Shown here: positions 24,601 through 35,323 of the stretch, piece by piece
Position numbering within the stretch: the stretch's first letter is position 1
Layout of the letters: each line of letters opens with the position of its first letter
Source: Hyaloscypha bicolor E
Lineage: Eukaryota > Ascomycota > Leotiomycetes > Helotiales > Hyaloscyphaceae
Direction: 5' to 3'
Length of the DNA: 64,000 nt
NCBI RefSeq assembly: GCF_002865645.1
Contig: NW_020194512.1
Location: 1,963,183 to 2,027,182, forward strand
The notes under the pieces: model-generated
Told to the model about the DNA's origin: nothing
The model's database searches: none
What the model saw: the letters and a program-made list of their open reading frames with translations, nothing else
Position numbers and translations under genes: made by a program

Positions 24601-24900
24601 CATCGAGTCCCCATTAATTCAATAATAGCATCCTCCAATGACTAGAGGCAATCGAAGAGACTATCTGTTCGATTGGCTTGGTGTGAGGGACTACCGAAGC
24701 TAGCAGCTCCATATTTCACATTGCTGCCCCTTTTTTCAGGGGCAACTTGTCACAGTCAGCTTTGAAAGATTTTCAGCCCTGTAAGCACTTTGTTAAGCTG
24801 CCAATGATCGGCATCATAAACGGTCATTTCTCCTGCGTGTCTCACCACCCATACAAGCAGACAGGGTAAAGAGAAATGATACCCCAACGCGGCGCATGAA
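21687..24900. other. large gene-poor region
   Basis: The first few hundred bases upstream of the metacaspase are its promoter and 5' UTR and hold a purine-rich imperfect GGATGC/GGATAT-type repeat around 22018-22050. Beyond that many short GC-rich frames are open on both strands, up to 156 codons, with no recognisable motif, no consistent splice pattern and mutual overlaps. I support no gene here. A non-coding transcript or a lineage-specific small gene cannot be excluded. Confidence 0.45.
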
Positions 24901-26328
24901 TATCCTCTTCATACATTGCGAACAGGCTTCGTGATCCTTCAATGCTCACATTCGTATTCTAAGTTTAGAGCCCAAGACGGACTGTCGGTCATTGGATCAA
25001 GTGAAAGGATCCAGTCTGTCCTTATTTCAAAAAGACTGCCGATGGAGAATCACCTATTTTCCTGTGCTGCTCATGAGCAAATTTTTTCTGCAGTACATCG
25101 CATAGAGTATCGTAAGAGCACCCCTCAATGTTTTGCGTACACCTACCTATATCAAAATCTCCTACAGAACTTCGTACATTCCGAAATCTCTAGCTCAAGG
25201 CTAAGAATTTGAATGTATAACACCACAAGGGGCATTTAAATAGCAGGCCTTGATGAATGTACCAGAACCTCTCCTACATTGATATAATCTGGAACTGTGT
25301 TGTACGCACAGTACTGGCAGCTGCTCTTACCTAGTGGTCTAGAACTTCAAGAATCGGTTATACCACTGCAATCCCTCGAGAGTCACGCACTGGGGTCATT
25401 GTGCAACCGGTAACCTACCATTTTCGTATTACCGTCAGCCATTGAACCAAAATTCTCAGGCCACAATGAGGAATCTAGATTGTATGAGCCATGGAAGTTT
25501 CTCTTGCAAAATTCTCCACTACATTGTGATTTAGGATTCATGAGTGTTTTCTCGTGTTTGGACCTTCCGAACACCGTCTCTCGTTCCAATTGTGCTGGTT
25601 GTGCTCTCGTAACAAATTGCGTGCCCTAATGCTTCAAGATGAACTACGTTCTCTATGAATGCGTAACTTTTATTGCATACTCTTGCATGACCACCTCGGA
25701 TGAAAACTCAATGTTTAGCAGGCTTTTAGGACTTTGAAAGCGACAAATCACGCTCATCTTCCAGCCGCAAAACGCAAATTCATAGATTCACTCCCCAACT
25801 TCGAGGGAAAATCTCAATGTAACAGAACCTTTGAAATATTCAAGCGACATGCGACAGAAACACCCAGCTTCCAGAATTCATTCTACCATGTGAGTACAAT
25901 CTCAATGTACCAAGTTTTCTGGAACATTGAAGCGATGTGGAACCAAACGTTGTATACTCGACTTCACAGATGCATTCCCCGAGCTTCGAAGAAAATCTCA
26001 ATCGCCTAGAATTCTCAAGATACCGAGGCAACATGCAGCAGAGCCTTTTGCAGATAATTTGCAACCTGACATGGTCAACACCATTGATGACACACGGATT
26101 CCATGAGTCACGATGAAACCCAACGATGCAACCGAGGAGAGTTTTGTGTTGAGGAAATGGACATCGAGTTGACAACGAACAAGGTGGACATGCCGGAGAG
26201 ATGTTAGGATATCGTTGTCCAAGCCATTTAAGTGCTTTATTGGAAACTCAAATGTAAGAGAACCCTTCGCCAGGTTATTTATCCATTCTATCTAAAGACC
26301 AAGCTCATCCTCTCATCTGAAATCCAAT
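24901..26328. repeat. AT-rich intergenic region with degenerate ~90-bp repeats
   Basis: At least two and a half diverged tandem copies of a unit of about 87-96 bases lie at about 25760-26060. Landmarks are TCTCAATGTAACAGAACC at 25812, CTCAATGTACCAAGTTTTCTGG at 25901 (first 20 bases diagnostic) and AAATCTCAATCGCC at 25993; each follows a CCCC-A/G-ACTTCGA-like box. Weaker matches occur at 25254 (GAATGTACCAGAACCTCTCC) and 26248 (CTCAAATGTAAGAGAACCCT). The same unit recurs at 53.3-53.98 kb. No protein-coding gene is supported. Confidence 0.6.
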
Positions 26329-28014
26329 CTAGCTCAAGTCCATCTTCGCATCCTGAGCCCCGTTAGCGACTTGATCCTCAGCCTTCACCGGATCCTCAAT
26401 CTTCCTCATTAGCCAAGCCATCATCCCCCATACCACACCCATAGCCTCAATCCTCTCCTCCTTCAAATACAAGTCATACCACTTACTCCTCCACATCACG
26501 ACCCGCTCCCATCCTTCTCTATCGTTGCTCCCTTCAAACACACCCAGCAATTTTTCTGGCACCATAGCCCTCACAATACAAATGTGATGATTCAGCGAAC
26601 TGACCATAAACACATCATCAAATCCACTCCCGGGCTTTTTGCCAATGGCACAATACCGAGCTTTGCGATCCCACGTGGGACCAGGGGGATTCATCCTGCG
26701 GTAGCTCTCGTAGATCTGCATGTTGTTTCCATCCTTTGTTTTCTTGGATCGTTTTGAAGCACTGGGACCATTGATCCCACCGATTGTCTTCCTGAATTCT
26801 CCTGCTACCTTCCTTCCTTCATTTTCAGTCCCCGCCCCGCCTACTAATTTCTCCTCTTTGCCGACAAGTAGCTCGTCAATTTTGTCGCCTTCCCGACCAA
26901 TAGGTCCACCAGGTCCGCCGCCCCAGCGCGGAGTAGAGGTCCACCATTTCCCATCCCCGAAACGCTTCTCGGATTTGGCTTCTCGGGCTCGCTGTTGCGC
27001 TGTGAGGAGCACGGCGACGATTTCTCGTGCGAGGTCGAGGTGCTCTTCTGCTTCTGTAGCGAAGACGGTGCTTGCTCTTGCTGAGAGCGCGGCGACGGGC
27101 CCTTCGACGATGCCAGCACGGGCGGAGGCTCGCTCGGTCGGCGTGCGGTAGATAAAGGTTACGGATGAGTTGAAGTAGGATGGCGGAGAGGCTGATTGGG
27201 GAGGAGTGAGGTGTAAGCGAGGTTCGACACGGGGGAAAGAGACGTTGCAGCCGAAGTCGTAGGCCACGAGTTTGATGAAGGCAGTGAGAAGTTGTTGGCG
27301 TTGGTCTGGGGGAAGCTGAGATCCCGTGCCTGTACGGACATGCGTTTGTAGGTGAAGAGGCGTAGTATCGTTCTCGTCCTTCGGTGATGTCTCCGCCTCC
27401 GGGCCAAGTGATGTGTCGGGCCAGTACCCGGAGAAGAATTCTAGGTTCTTGTAGAACTCGTAGGCATTTCCTAGACGGGCTGCTGTTTCCCCTGCTGGCG
27501 CGGGGATCCGCCTGATGGTGCGGAAGGCAGCGGCATTGTCGATTAGGAGCTCTTTTTGGCGCTCTCGGTAGGTTTGCACACCCGGAGAGAGGTTGCCGTT
27601 GTTGAGAGGCTTCCTCGTAGCCTCGTTAGCTTCCAATAAGTCATCCTGGGGGACAGCATTCCACTCCTCGACTGGCGGTAGAAAGTTTCTCTCGGGGATA
27701 AGGTCTTGTGGTGATGCATCTGCAATCACGTGAAGCCTGAGGGCATCGAAGTGAGAAAGTCTGATATCAGCCGGTCTGTGGATGCTCTGCAGAAGAGAAA
27801 CCAGGGAGACGCTTCCCCGCGGTGATGGAGGATGCTCTCCCGCTTGTGGCACACAGCGGGGAAACCTGACCGGCGTCGGGGGCGGAAGTTCCCTTGGCGT
27901 TCCATCTGATGGAGGCACAAAAACAGCTGTTTGAAGAACACGTGAGAATCGAGGACGGGAGACGTGTGCCAAGACGGTCAATGACAAGAGAGAAGAGCAG
28001 CCGAAACCCATCAT
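26329..28014 (-). CDS. conserved ascomycete hypothetical protein
   Basis: A single exon codes for 561 residues from the first ATG pair at 28014. I recognise no named domain. The N-terminus (MMGFGCSSLLSLTVLAHVSR) is hydrophobic then basic and could be a mitochondrial presequence or signal peptide, or the true start may be further in. Well-ordered segments are LRLHVIADASPQDLIPERNF, TRKPLNNGNLSPGVQTYRER, NAYEFYKNLEFFSGYWPD and, near the C-terminus, WDRKARYCAIGKKPGSGFDD with FMVSSLNHHICIVRAM. The middle is Gly/Lys-rich and disordered. The length, codon pattern and ordered segments make it a real gene; conservation is my impression from similar fungal proteins. Function unknown. Confidence 0.7.
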   Translation of the reverse strand: MMGFGCSSLLSLTVLAHVSRPRFSRVLQTAVFVPPSDGTPRELPPPTPVRFPRCVPQAGEHPPSPRGSVSLVSLLQSIHRPADIRLSHFDALRLHVIADASPQDLIPERNFLPPVEEWNAVPQDDLLEANEATRKPLNNGNLSPGVQTYRERQKELLIDNAAAFRTIRRIPAPAGETAARLGNAYEFYKNLEFFSGYWPDTSLGPEAETSPKDENDTTPLHLQTHVRTGTGSQLPPDQRQQLLTAFIKLVAYDFGCNVSFPRVEPRLHLTPPQSASPPSYFNSSVTFIYRTPTERASARAGIVEGPVAALSARASTVFATEAEEHLDLAREIVAVLLTAQQRAREAKSEKRFGDGKWWTSTPRWGGGPGGPIGREGDKIDELLVGKEEKLVGGAGTENEGRKVAGEFRKTIGGINGPSASKRSKKTKDGNNMQIYESYRRMNPPGPTWDRKARYCAIGKKPGSGFDDVFMVSSLNHHICIVRAMVPEKLLGVFEGSNDREGWERVVMWRSKWYDLYLKEERIEAMGVVWGMMAWLMRKIEDPVKAEDQVANGAQDAKMDLS

Positions 28015-28543
28015 GACCGGAAAGGGGAGAGTTGGGGTGGCATCGCTGACAGCTGTGTGATCCGCAGAGTCTAGAGTCTGGGGAAAGCCCTTCCCGCCGA
28101 CGCATGGCTGCTGATGGGTCGACTGACAAGCTCAGCATGGCCATATCCAGAACCTGGTTATGCGTTCCAGGATGAGGCTCACCGCACGCGAGGCCCTGGA
28201 TGATTTCGGCGGGGGACTCTGGAAGAAAGAGAGTTGTTCCTCTGCTCACCTATTTGAGAGATTCCGGCAAACATGGTGAGCGCGTCAGTCCCCTCTAATC
28301 TCCCCGCGGTGCGGCGTCTGACGCGGCGAGGAACTGGCAGACTGGAAGCGTAGCATGGGAAGCTATATCGTCGCCGATATTCTGGATCAGCTCTGTGTGA
28401 GACAGCCTCAGCGAGGCCGGATTGCAGTCTCTCGGATCGGTTCAGGTGCGGTTGAATGGTGGTGAGGGCCGCATTGAGTTCGGATAAAGATGTTCTGCGC
28501 ACGGCTCGTCTCTTGCCCCAGATTTTGCCGATCATCCCAGCAC

Positions 28544-28664
28544 CAGGTTGACACAACTCAAGCATTCATCGCAATCGGCGACTGCCACCACATAGAGGGC
28601 GCCCGGACGATGCTGCTGCCGACCTGTCACCCACACTTAGGCGACGAGCACTTGTGTCAACCTG
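28544..28664. repeat. 13-bp inverted repeat pair
   Basis: CAGGTTGACACAA (28544-28556) is matched perfectly in inverted orientation by TTGTGTCAACCTG (28652-28664), with a 95-base spacer. No coding function; it could be the ends of a small mobile element or chance. Confidence 0.4.
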
Positions 28665-29630
28665 TGCAACTATGGCGCGGATCGACGGATGGCGGCGGCG
28701 GACTAAGCCATCTCGCAGCCACGGGCTCGACGAAGATATCCGCATGAACCCCAGAGTCTGGAAAGACAATCGAAGACACCGGCCGTCATGCCGGCCACCA
28801 TTGGAATGGTCGACGTCTTGCTGGCCTCGATGTCACGTAAGAGCATTTCCTATCACCGAGATGCATCTAGACGTCCCCCACATATGGTTCCTCTGGCAAC
28901 AAGAGACTCGAAGAGGACTTTGAGCGGGTTTGGATCATGTCGACACTAAGATCTTGTACAGCATGCATGCCGGAAGGGACTTGATACTGTACCTGTTCGA
29001 TTCCGCATTCCGTTTCACGAGGGCCCACGGGGGATCAAGGAACAAGTTAAGGTTATCAAGATGTTTGCCCCAGAGATCTTAATCCTATGAAGAGGAGCGT
29101 TTTGGCGGCCGAATCTTTTGCTCGTCAAACCGCGGAGGGCTGTTTAAGGGGAAGGTACGTCGTTGACTCGTTGGCCCACTGGCACCTCTGTGACGCGAAA
29201 GGAGAAGCGAGCTGGGCACTCAGCGTTGGCTTCTATTTCCGCTTATGACCCCTTTCCGTGCCGCGCAGACGCTGCAATCAATCTGTCTTGCAGGCGGCGG
29301 CGCAAACGGTACCGCAAACAATTTCCTATCTCATTACGAGGTGAGATCCAGCGGCTATGTGATGGCTAAAGATATCTCTTCTCAAGGCCAAGCGGAGCGT
29401 GCGCTGTGGCCTTGGCCGACACCCGTCAAGCGACGATTGAGCAGCCCAATCCCGACCCCAATGATTGCAATCCGACCGGCGAGTGGCAACTACTCGCGGC
29501 GTTCTGTCTGATGCGTGCAACCAAGGTGCAACTGACGATGTTCGAAGTCTGGCCGCCCAGTCAGCGGCGTCGAGGTGAGTGGTGTCTCGCTTATTTCGAG
29601 TCCCTGCACACTTCACTCCGCACCACACCT

Positions 29631-29665
29631 CAACACAACACAACACAACATAACACAACATAACA
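29631..29665 (+). repeat. pentanucleotide microsatellite (CAACA)n
   Basis: Four perfect CAACA units are followed by TAACA, CAACA and TAACA. Confidence 0.85.
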
Positions 29666-30207
29666 CACGCCTCACGTACTTTACTTCACCTCTCTTCACT
29701 CCACAACCACAATGCAATGCTTTGTGCCAATCGTCACCATCTGCGCACTTCTGGTAAGCTGATTAGTTTCCAGGGCATTAACAGCCTCCAGCAAGCTGCT
29801 TGTCTCGCGCTGCACGACGTCAAGCGACGGAGCCCCTCGCCAATCCTCCTTCACGATCTGTGTCAGTGCAGGGGTCTGCTACAAGCGGAAACCCGTCCAA
29901 GCAGCCCCTCCAGCCGTGCCCCCTGTCCGCCATTCTCATCTCCCTCCCAACTCACACCCACTCCAGACTCACGTCTGAACGTTGGTGTTTGAGGGCCGAG
30001 GATCCGGTAGGTTTCTCCATCCATCTACACTCCACCGTTTTTCCCAAGTGGATTTCTGTTCTTCTTTCCATCTTCGAACACATCGTCGACGCCATGGTTG
30101 AAGCTGTGAATTGATGGCCTGGGCGCCTCTGATCTGTGATCTCCATATCCCTTGACGGTTGATTTATACATTCTCTACAGCGACAGGCGTCGCTTTTCGT
30201 TTTTACC

Positions 30208-32262
30208 ATGTCGACAAATGCAAACCTGCCGGCAGGATTTTCCATTACGTCAATAAATGGCCAACGGTGCACAGCGGTCCCGAGGGCTTCGACGACGCTC
30301 ACAGGCGCCGACGCAACAGCAGCTGCGGCATTCACTACTACCTCGACGACAACGGCGGCGGCAGCAGCACTAGCAACAGCGAGCGCTCAAGTTCAGCCAA
30401 ATGTGGTGGTAGGGGGAGGAGCAGGGGCAGTTACTCCAGTCAGTGTGGCGTCCCTCCCGCCCGCCGCGAGCACTACCTCAATAGGTGCGACCACCTCCTC
30501 TGCCGCAGTTATCAGTACATCATCTACGACGCAAGCGGCGGTCATTAGTGCTACTGCATTTCCTGCATCGAAGGGAACGACCCCGACAACTTCATCCAGT
30601 ACGGTGTTAGCCGTTGCGCAAAGCGATTTGCATGCTTCTCCCACCATCATATCTGGAAATGGCATTGGCAGTGGTTTACAGGCACCTTCAAAAACCTTTC
30701 TAAATTCTTCCCCAGCCTCGACCTCAGATCAGACACAGTCACAAGCAAGCGTTGGAACGTCCTCCGGCTCCAAACCTAGCGCAGCTCCGGTGGTCGGCGG
30801 GGTTGTTGGTGCTATGGGCCTCATTGCAGTCTTATCCCTACTAGTCTGGGCTTTCAGGAGAAGGAGGAAGATGGGGAGAGAGTCACTACTTACCCCTCTA
30901 ACCACCAGTCGTCGAAGCGAGTATTATGGCGACAAAGCCTCAGTAGGTTCATCAAGCCGGAGCAAGAAATGGAGGTCGGGAGTTGGATATCAGACGGATA
31001 AGATCAAGGCAGTGATATCCGGCATGGGAGCAGGGTTAGCAGGCATTGGGGCTTCTCTGAAGTCGAAGGTTGCAGGAGATCGAAGTGACACTCCCAGTGT
31101 CAACTTGAATAGGGGCAACTCGCAGTTCCTGGATGGACCAATTCCTCAACATAGCCGAAACAATTCGGTACTTTCGAACAATACAGGGACTGTCTCTGTG
31201 AAGGATCGACTGACGGAGTGGTGGGAGCGTGTGGGCGAAAGCCTCAGTTTCAAGTGGCGTCTACGAAAACCGAAAGAACCAGCCGACCCCTTTGCTTCTC
31301 CTCGTGGCTTGACAGAGAAACAAGCCAACGTGGGCACCTCGCCTGATTTCTCCCAACTTCTCGCCATGGGTGACCGTGATCTCCAGCTTCGAGCCGAGCG
31401 TAGACGCGCATCCACGTCTGGCACTGGTTCTGTACCGCAAATTGGTAGCCTAGGACTCAACTTCAACATAGATGATCCATTTGCGGACCCAATCAAGGGT
31501 TCCAGTCAAGCATGGAAGCCAGGAAACTCCGCGGCGAACCCTTTCGCCGATCCCAAATTCAACTCGAATCCTTTTGCAGACCCAGCTCGCCCCGAGCGTT
31601 CTATCACTAAAGCTAACACCTACATCTCCGACATGAGGCGCTCAAGAGGCCAGTCCGTCGACGCAACCAGCAGAGGCAACAACGCCACTTCAACCTACCG
31701 CCCACCAAGCACCGCGGTGGGCTCCCGCTACCCCTCGACTATCGCACCCAGCAGAGACAGCTACCGAGATACCGTCTACTCGTCCTTCTCCGCGAACGCA
31801 CGGAAAGGCAAAGGGCGCTCCGACCCATTCGATCTCGAGAGACCTGAACTCTGGCGCCCAAGAGTTATCACCGACCGTACCGCCATAAATCCCAACCCCC
31901 TCGGCACAGCGGGTCCACCACGTGCGTCCCGGGCTGGAAACGCCTACAACTCAAGGCAACAACAATCTGCACGCGTAACGTCCATTTCAACCTCCAGCTC
32001 CAAATACAGCTCTGGGGTCTCTTCCCTCGGTGACTGGGGAGAACCAGGTCCGGATCTCGGGCCGGGAAGTGGAAGCAGCAGTTTAAGAGCGAACGCGAGT
32101 TCGAACGGTGGGAGCACGGATTTCAGTGCCAATAAGGGGGCGCAAAGTAGTTTGGATGAGATGAAGCAGGAGTGGGATGAGAGGAGAGGAAAGGACAATA
32201 TTAGTCCGCAGAGTGTGGAAAGTAAAGCGAGCAGCAAGGGTGGTGTTGGGAAGGCGATGTGA
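30208..32262 (+). CDS. Ser/Thr/Ala-rich single-pass membrane protein with NPFxD motifs
   Basis: A single exon codes for 684 residues. The N-terminal ~190 residues are Ser/Thr/Ala-rich and mucin-like, likely O-mannosylated. One membrane span lies at ~195-215 (VVGGVVGAMGLIAVLSLLVW), followed by a stop-transfer RRRRK. The ~465-residue cytosolic tail is Ser-rich and disordered with repeated DPFA(D/S)P elements; two are NPFAD (Asn at 444 and 454), matching the NPFxD endocytosis signal read by the Sla1 SHD1 domain in yeast. The plan resembles wall-stress sensors or other cell-surface glycoproteins, but there is no WSC or Mid2 domain and no clear signal peptide, so N-out topology would need the span itself as anchor or a missing upstream exon. 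Function unknown. Confidence 0.75.
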   Translation: MSTNANLPAGFSITSINGQRCTAVPRASTTLTGADATAAAAFTTTSTTTAAAAALATASAQVQPNVVVGGGAGAVTPVSVASLPPAASTTSIGATTSSAAVISTSSTTQAAVISATAFPASKGTTPTTSSSTVLAVAQSDLHASPTIISGNGIGSGLQAPSKTFLNSSPASTSDQTQSQASVGTSSGSKPSAAPVVGGVVGAMGLIAVLSLLVWAFRRRRKMGRESLLTPLTTSRRSEYYGDKASVGSSSRSKKWRSGVGYQTDKIKAVISGMGAGLAGIGASLKSKVAGDRSDTPSVNLNRGNSQFLDGPIPQHSRNNSVLSNNTGTVSVKDRLTEWWERVGESLSFKWRLRKPKEPADPFASPRGLTEKQANVGTSPDFSQLLAMGDRDLQLRAERRRASTSGTGSVPQIGSLGLNFNIDDPFADPIKGSSQAWKPGNSAANPFADPKFNSNPFADPARPERSITKANTYISDMRRSRGQSVDATSRGNNATSTYRPPSTAVGSRYPSTIAPSRDSYRDTVYSSFSANARKGKGRSDPFDLERPELWRPRVITDRTAINPNPLGTAGPPRASRAGNAYNSRQQQSARVTSISTSSSKYSSGVSSLGDWGEPGPDLGPGSGSSSLRANASSNGGSTDFSANKGAQSSLDEMKQEWDERRGKDNISPQSVESKASSKGGVGKAM

Positions 32263-32953
32263 TGTGTGTATCCCTCCTCGGGTTGAGGACGGTACATTTT
32301 TCAACAATCAAAACCCCTGTATAGGGAAGGCAATTCAAGATGGATGGAATTGTGGATTGGGCATGGCATCGGGTGGATTGGGGGTCATAATGAGACATTT
32401 ACTAGATGGGTCAGGTTAGGAACAGTGTGGGTGAATAGGCGTTTGCATTGCGATGACTTCGATCGATGTCTGTCTGTATTTTGTTGGACAAGGGAATATA
32501 TACCAAGGGGAGCGGAGCAAATCGAGTGGAGTCACTGACTGAAGAGGCCAGGAAGACACCCGAATGGTAGAATGGATAAGAGATCAGTGCAGAGCCAGAG
32601 AGCAACAGAAACGAGGAGACAAACGAGAAAGTGTCATGACTACACTACTTATTACTCATTGCACCCATGAGAGCAAAAAGGAACAGTCAATGTATATTTC
32701 TGCGCCTAAGCCTTTTCTGAATGAAACATAAGACTCTATCGTTACCTCTATATCGTAATAGCAATTTATGTATCATGCTCATCGTCTTCATCATCATCAG
32801 TCAATCAGCCATGCCTGCTCCCACCCAACTCCAATTTCTCATCAACAAGTTATGCTTGTTCTTCATGTGCTGGCTTTTCACTTGTCAATTACTGTTTTAG
32901 CATCAAGCTCTGTTCTATGAAACGAGAACGGCATATCAACGTGACGCAGGAAT
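32263..32953. other. convergent 3' regions
   Basis: These 691 bases lie between the membrane-protein stop and the iPGM stop. They hold both 3' UTRs; no gene or clear repeat was seen. Confidence 0.5.
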
Positions 32954-34915
32954 CTAACTCTTCACGAGGAGACTGTGTCCAGTCATCTCTTCTGGTTGCT
33001 TGAGACCCATCGCCTCTAGAATCGTTGGCGCAACGTCACCGAGGACACCGTCATCTTTCTTGAGGCTCCAGCCCTTCGGTGCGTTGGCCATGATGAAAGG
33101 AACTTTGTTGGTGGTGTGCGAAGTCTTTGGCTTGCCATCTTCGAATTTCATTTCTTCGGCGTTACTAGATTATGTTAGCACTCGCTTCGAGGCACACTTT
33201 ACATTTGTGAGACTTACCCATGGTCAGAAGTAATGAAGAGGACGTAGTTCTCCTTCTTGCAAGTTTCGTAGATCTGTCCAATAGCCTTGTCGGTAGTTGC
33301 AACACCAATGATTGCTGCCTCATAGACGCCGGTATGGCCAACCATATCAGGGGGAGCAAAGTTGTTCATGATGAACTCGAACTTGCCCTCCTCGATTCGC
33401 TTGCTCATCTGCTTGGCAACCCCCATGGCGCTCATTTCCGGTGCTTTGTCGTATGTGGCAACGCTCTTGTTTGATGGGACGAGATCCTGTTTTTCATCTC
33501 TCTCCTCGAGAGGGAAGACTTTCTCGACACCTCCATTGAAGAAGAACGTAACATGCGCGTACTTCTCGGTTTCGGCAACGTGGACTTGCTTGACGCCTTG
33601 TGTGCCTAATGTTTCTGCAAGTACGTTGCCCATGTGCTGTGGCTTGAAGGCGATCGTGAACGGATAGTCGAGTTTGTACTGGGTCATAGTTGTAAGAGTG
33701 ATGTTCTTGGGGTAAGGGAAGTCTTCCAATGGAGAGCGGTCAACATCTCCAAGTAATTGAGTGATCTCTCGGACACGGTCGGATCGGTAGTTGAAGAAGA
33801 ATACTTGATCACCATCTGAGACTGTTAGGAGCCGTGATCAAAACCAAGAATGATTTGAGACTCACCTTTCACACGGGCCTCCTTGCCGCCAACAATGATG
33901 GGCTTTAGAAATTCATCGTTCTCTCCTTTTTCGTATCTCTCCTTGATGGTCTTGACAGGATCACTGCTTTGCTCTCCATCACCAACGCACATTGCGTTTA
34001 GTCCGACCTCAATTCGCTCCCATCGCTTATCACGGTCCATGGCGTAGTATCGGCCAACAACTGTAGCAATCTCGCCAATGCCAATCTCCTTGATCTTACC
34101 CAGAAGTTCTTGCATATATCCTGCTCCTGATTTTGGGTCGGTGTCTCGTCCGTCGCCAAAGAAGTGGATGTACACGTGGGGGATCTCGAGGTCCTTGGCG
34201 ACTTTCAGAAGAGCGTAGAGATGATCTTGCTTGGAGTGCTATGATCTTGTTAGCCATAGTTTCCTTTGCTGGGCAAAACACCTGACTTACAACTCCTCCA
34301 TCAGAGATCAAGCCCGCCAAATGCAAGCGTCCAGTACCATCCTTGGCGGCATTGAAAGTCTGCATAATAACGTCGTTTTTGTTGAGCTCTCCCTTCTTGA
34401 TAGTCTGGTCAATGCGGACCACATCCTGCCACACAACTCTGCCAGCACCAATGTTCAAATGTCCGACCTCAGAGTTGCCCATCAATCCCTCCGGGAGTCC
34501 GACTGCCAGTGACGAAGCCTCAAGCTCCGTGTAGCAATCTGCGTTCTTCTCGAATGCATCCATCACTGGCGTCTCCGCTGCAGCAATTGCGTCTCCATCC
34601 TTGGGCGAGGACTCACTGGGGATTCCCCAGCCATCAATAACAACTACGCCAGAGCATAACAATTAGCCATGAAATCTCCAGATACATCAGACAGTATAGT
34701 AGAGCAAGGATGTAGTCGGGTTTCTTCTTTATCTTTGCTTGCTCGGGCATTGCGACTGGAGGTCTGGAGAGCAAATTGAGACGAGAAGAGCAATTGGATT
34801 CAGCATGGCAGAAAAAAGAAAGTGGGAGGTCGAACAATATATAGGGATTGAGTGAGGATACGTGGAATTCGGGGAACAACGTACTCAGCACTGCCTTATT
34901 TTCGACTTGAACCAT
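32954..34915 (-). CDS. gpmI: 2,3-bisphosphoglycerate-independent phosphoglycerate mutase
   Basis: Five exons (34915-34885, 34643-34291, 34238-33866, 33815-33218, 33164-32954) give 521 residues, the usual family length. The first exon is only 31 bases and is followed by a 241-base intron; splicing creates KAVLIVIDGWGIP, which contains the first metal ligand. The catalytic Ser is in LMGNSEVGH (~68). Further family motifs are LISDGGVHSKQDHLYAL, HFFGDGRDTDPKSG, FFFNYRSDRVRE, NNFAPPDMVGHTG, FITSDHGNAEEM and TSHTTNKVPF. It interconverts 3- and 2-phosphoglycerate in glycolysis and gluconeogenesis with two Mn2+ ions, in the cytosol. Divergent from MED9. Confidence 0.97.
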
Positions 34916-35323
34916 TTTGGCGAGCGACGTCTCGTACAGCCTATATCAGTACATGTTAGTCCTATTTTAACAGGACAAAGAGATGGAGTGGAGAAGAGGA
35001 AGGCTTGCGGGAGAAGAAGATTTAAAGCCTTGAATATGGACAAGAAAAAGTTTTTGTGCAAAGGGCAAGAAATCCCGCAGAATGTTCTGAGTTGTTGAGA
35101 AGAGAACACCCCACCCGCGCTCAGAAAGTTGTTTTTTTCCACCCCTCCAAACCCCCACCTGGTTTCCACAGCCTCCTCCAAACTCTTCTGCAAACCACCA
35201 CCAATCATCGACATCAATTGGAAGTGAACCCTCAGCTTCAAACCAAGACATCACAATACAGGCTCTCCTTGCGATAATCTCTGTTGCACATCCAGTCGAC
35301 TATTCCCGCGTCGTTCTTGGAAA
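34916..35323. promoter_or_regulatory. shared upstream region, iPGM / MED9
   Basis: The 408 bases between the two start codons contain both promoters. No distinct operator was recognised. Confidence 0.45.

Larger units (their letters stand above)
28015..30207. other. gene-poor region between two genes
   Basis: No gene is supported. It contains a 13-base inverted repeat pair (28544-28556 and 28652-28664), a CAACA pentanucleotide tract (29631-29665), and, close to the following gene, a short ATG frame at 29712-29753 (MQCFVPIVTICALL) ending at a GTAAGC donor. The last ~200 bases hold the 5' UTR of the membrane-protein gene, with a possible UTR splice acceptor CTCTACAG at about 30180. Confidence 0.45.

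Noticed and set aside
26329..32262. secondary-metabolite or effector cluster
   Set aside because: Neighbours are a housekeeping-like hypothetical protein and a membrane protein; no synthase, P450, transporter or Zn2Cys6 regulator is present.
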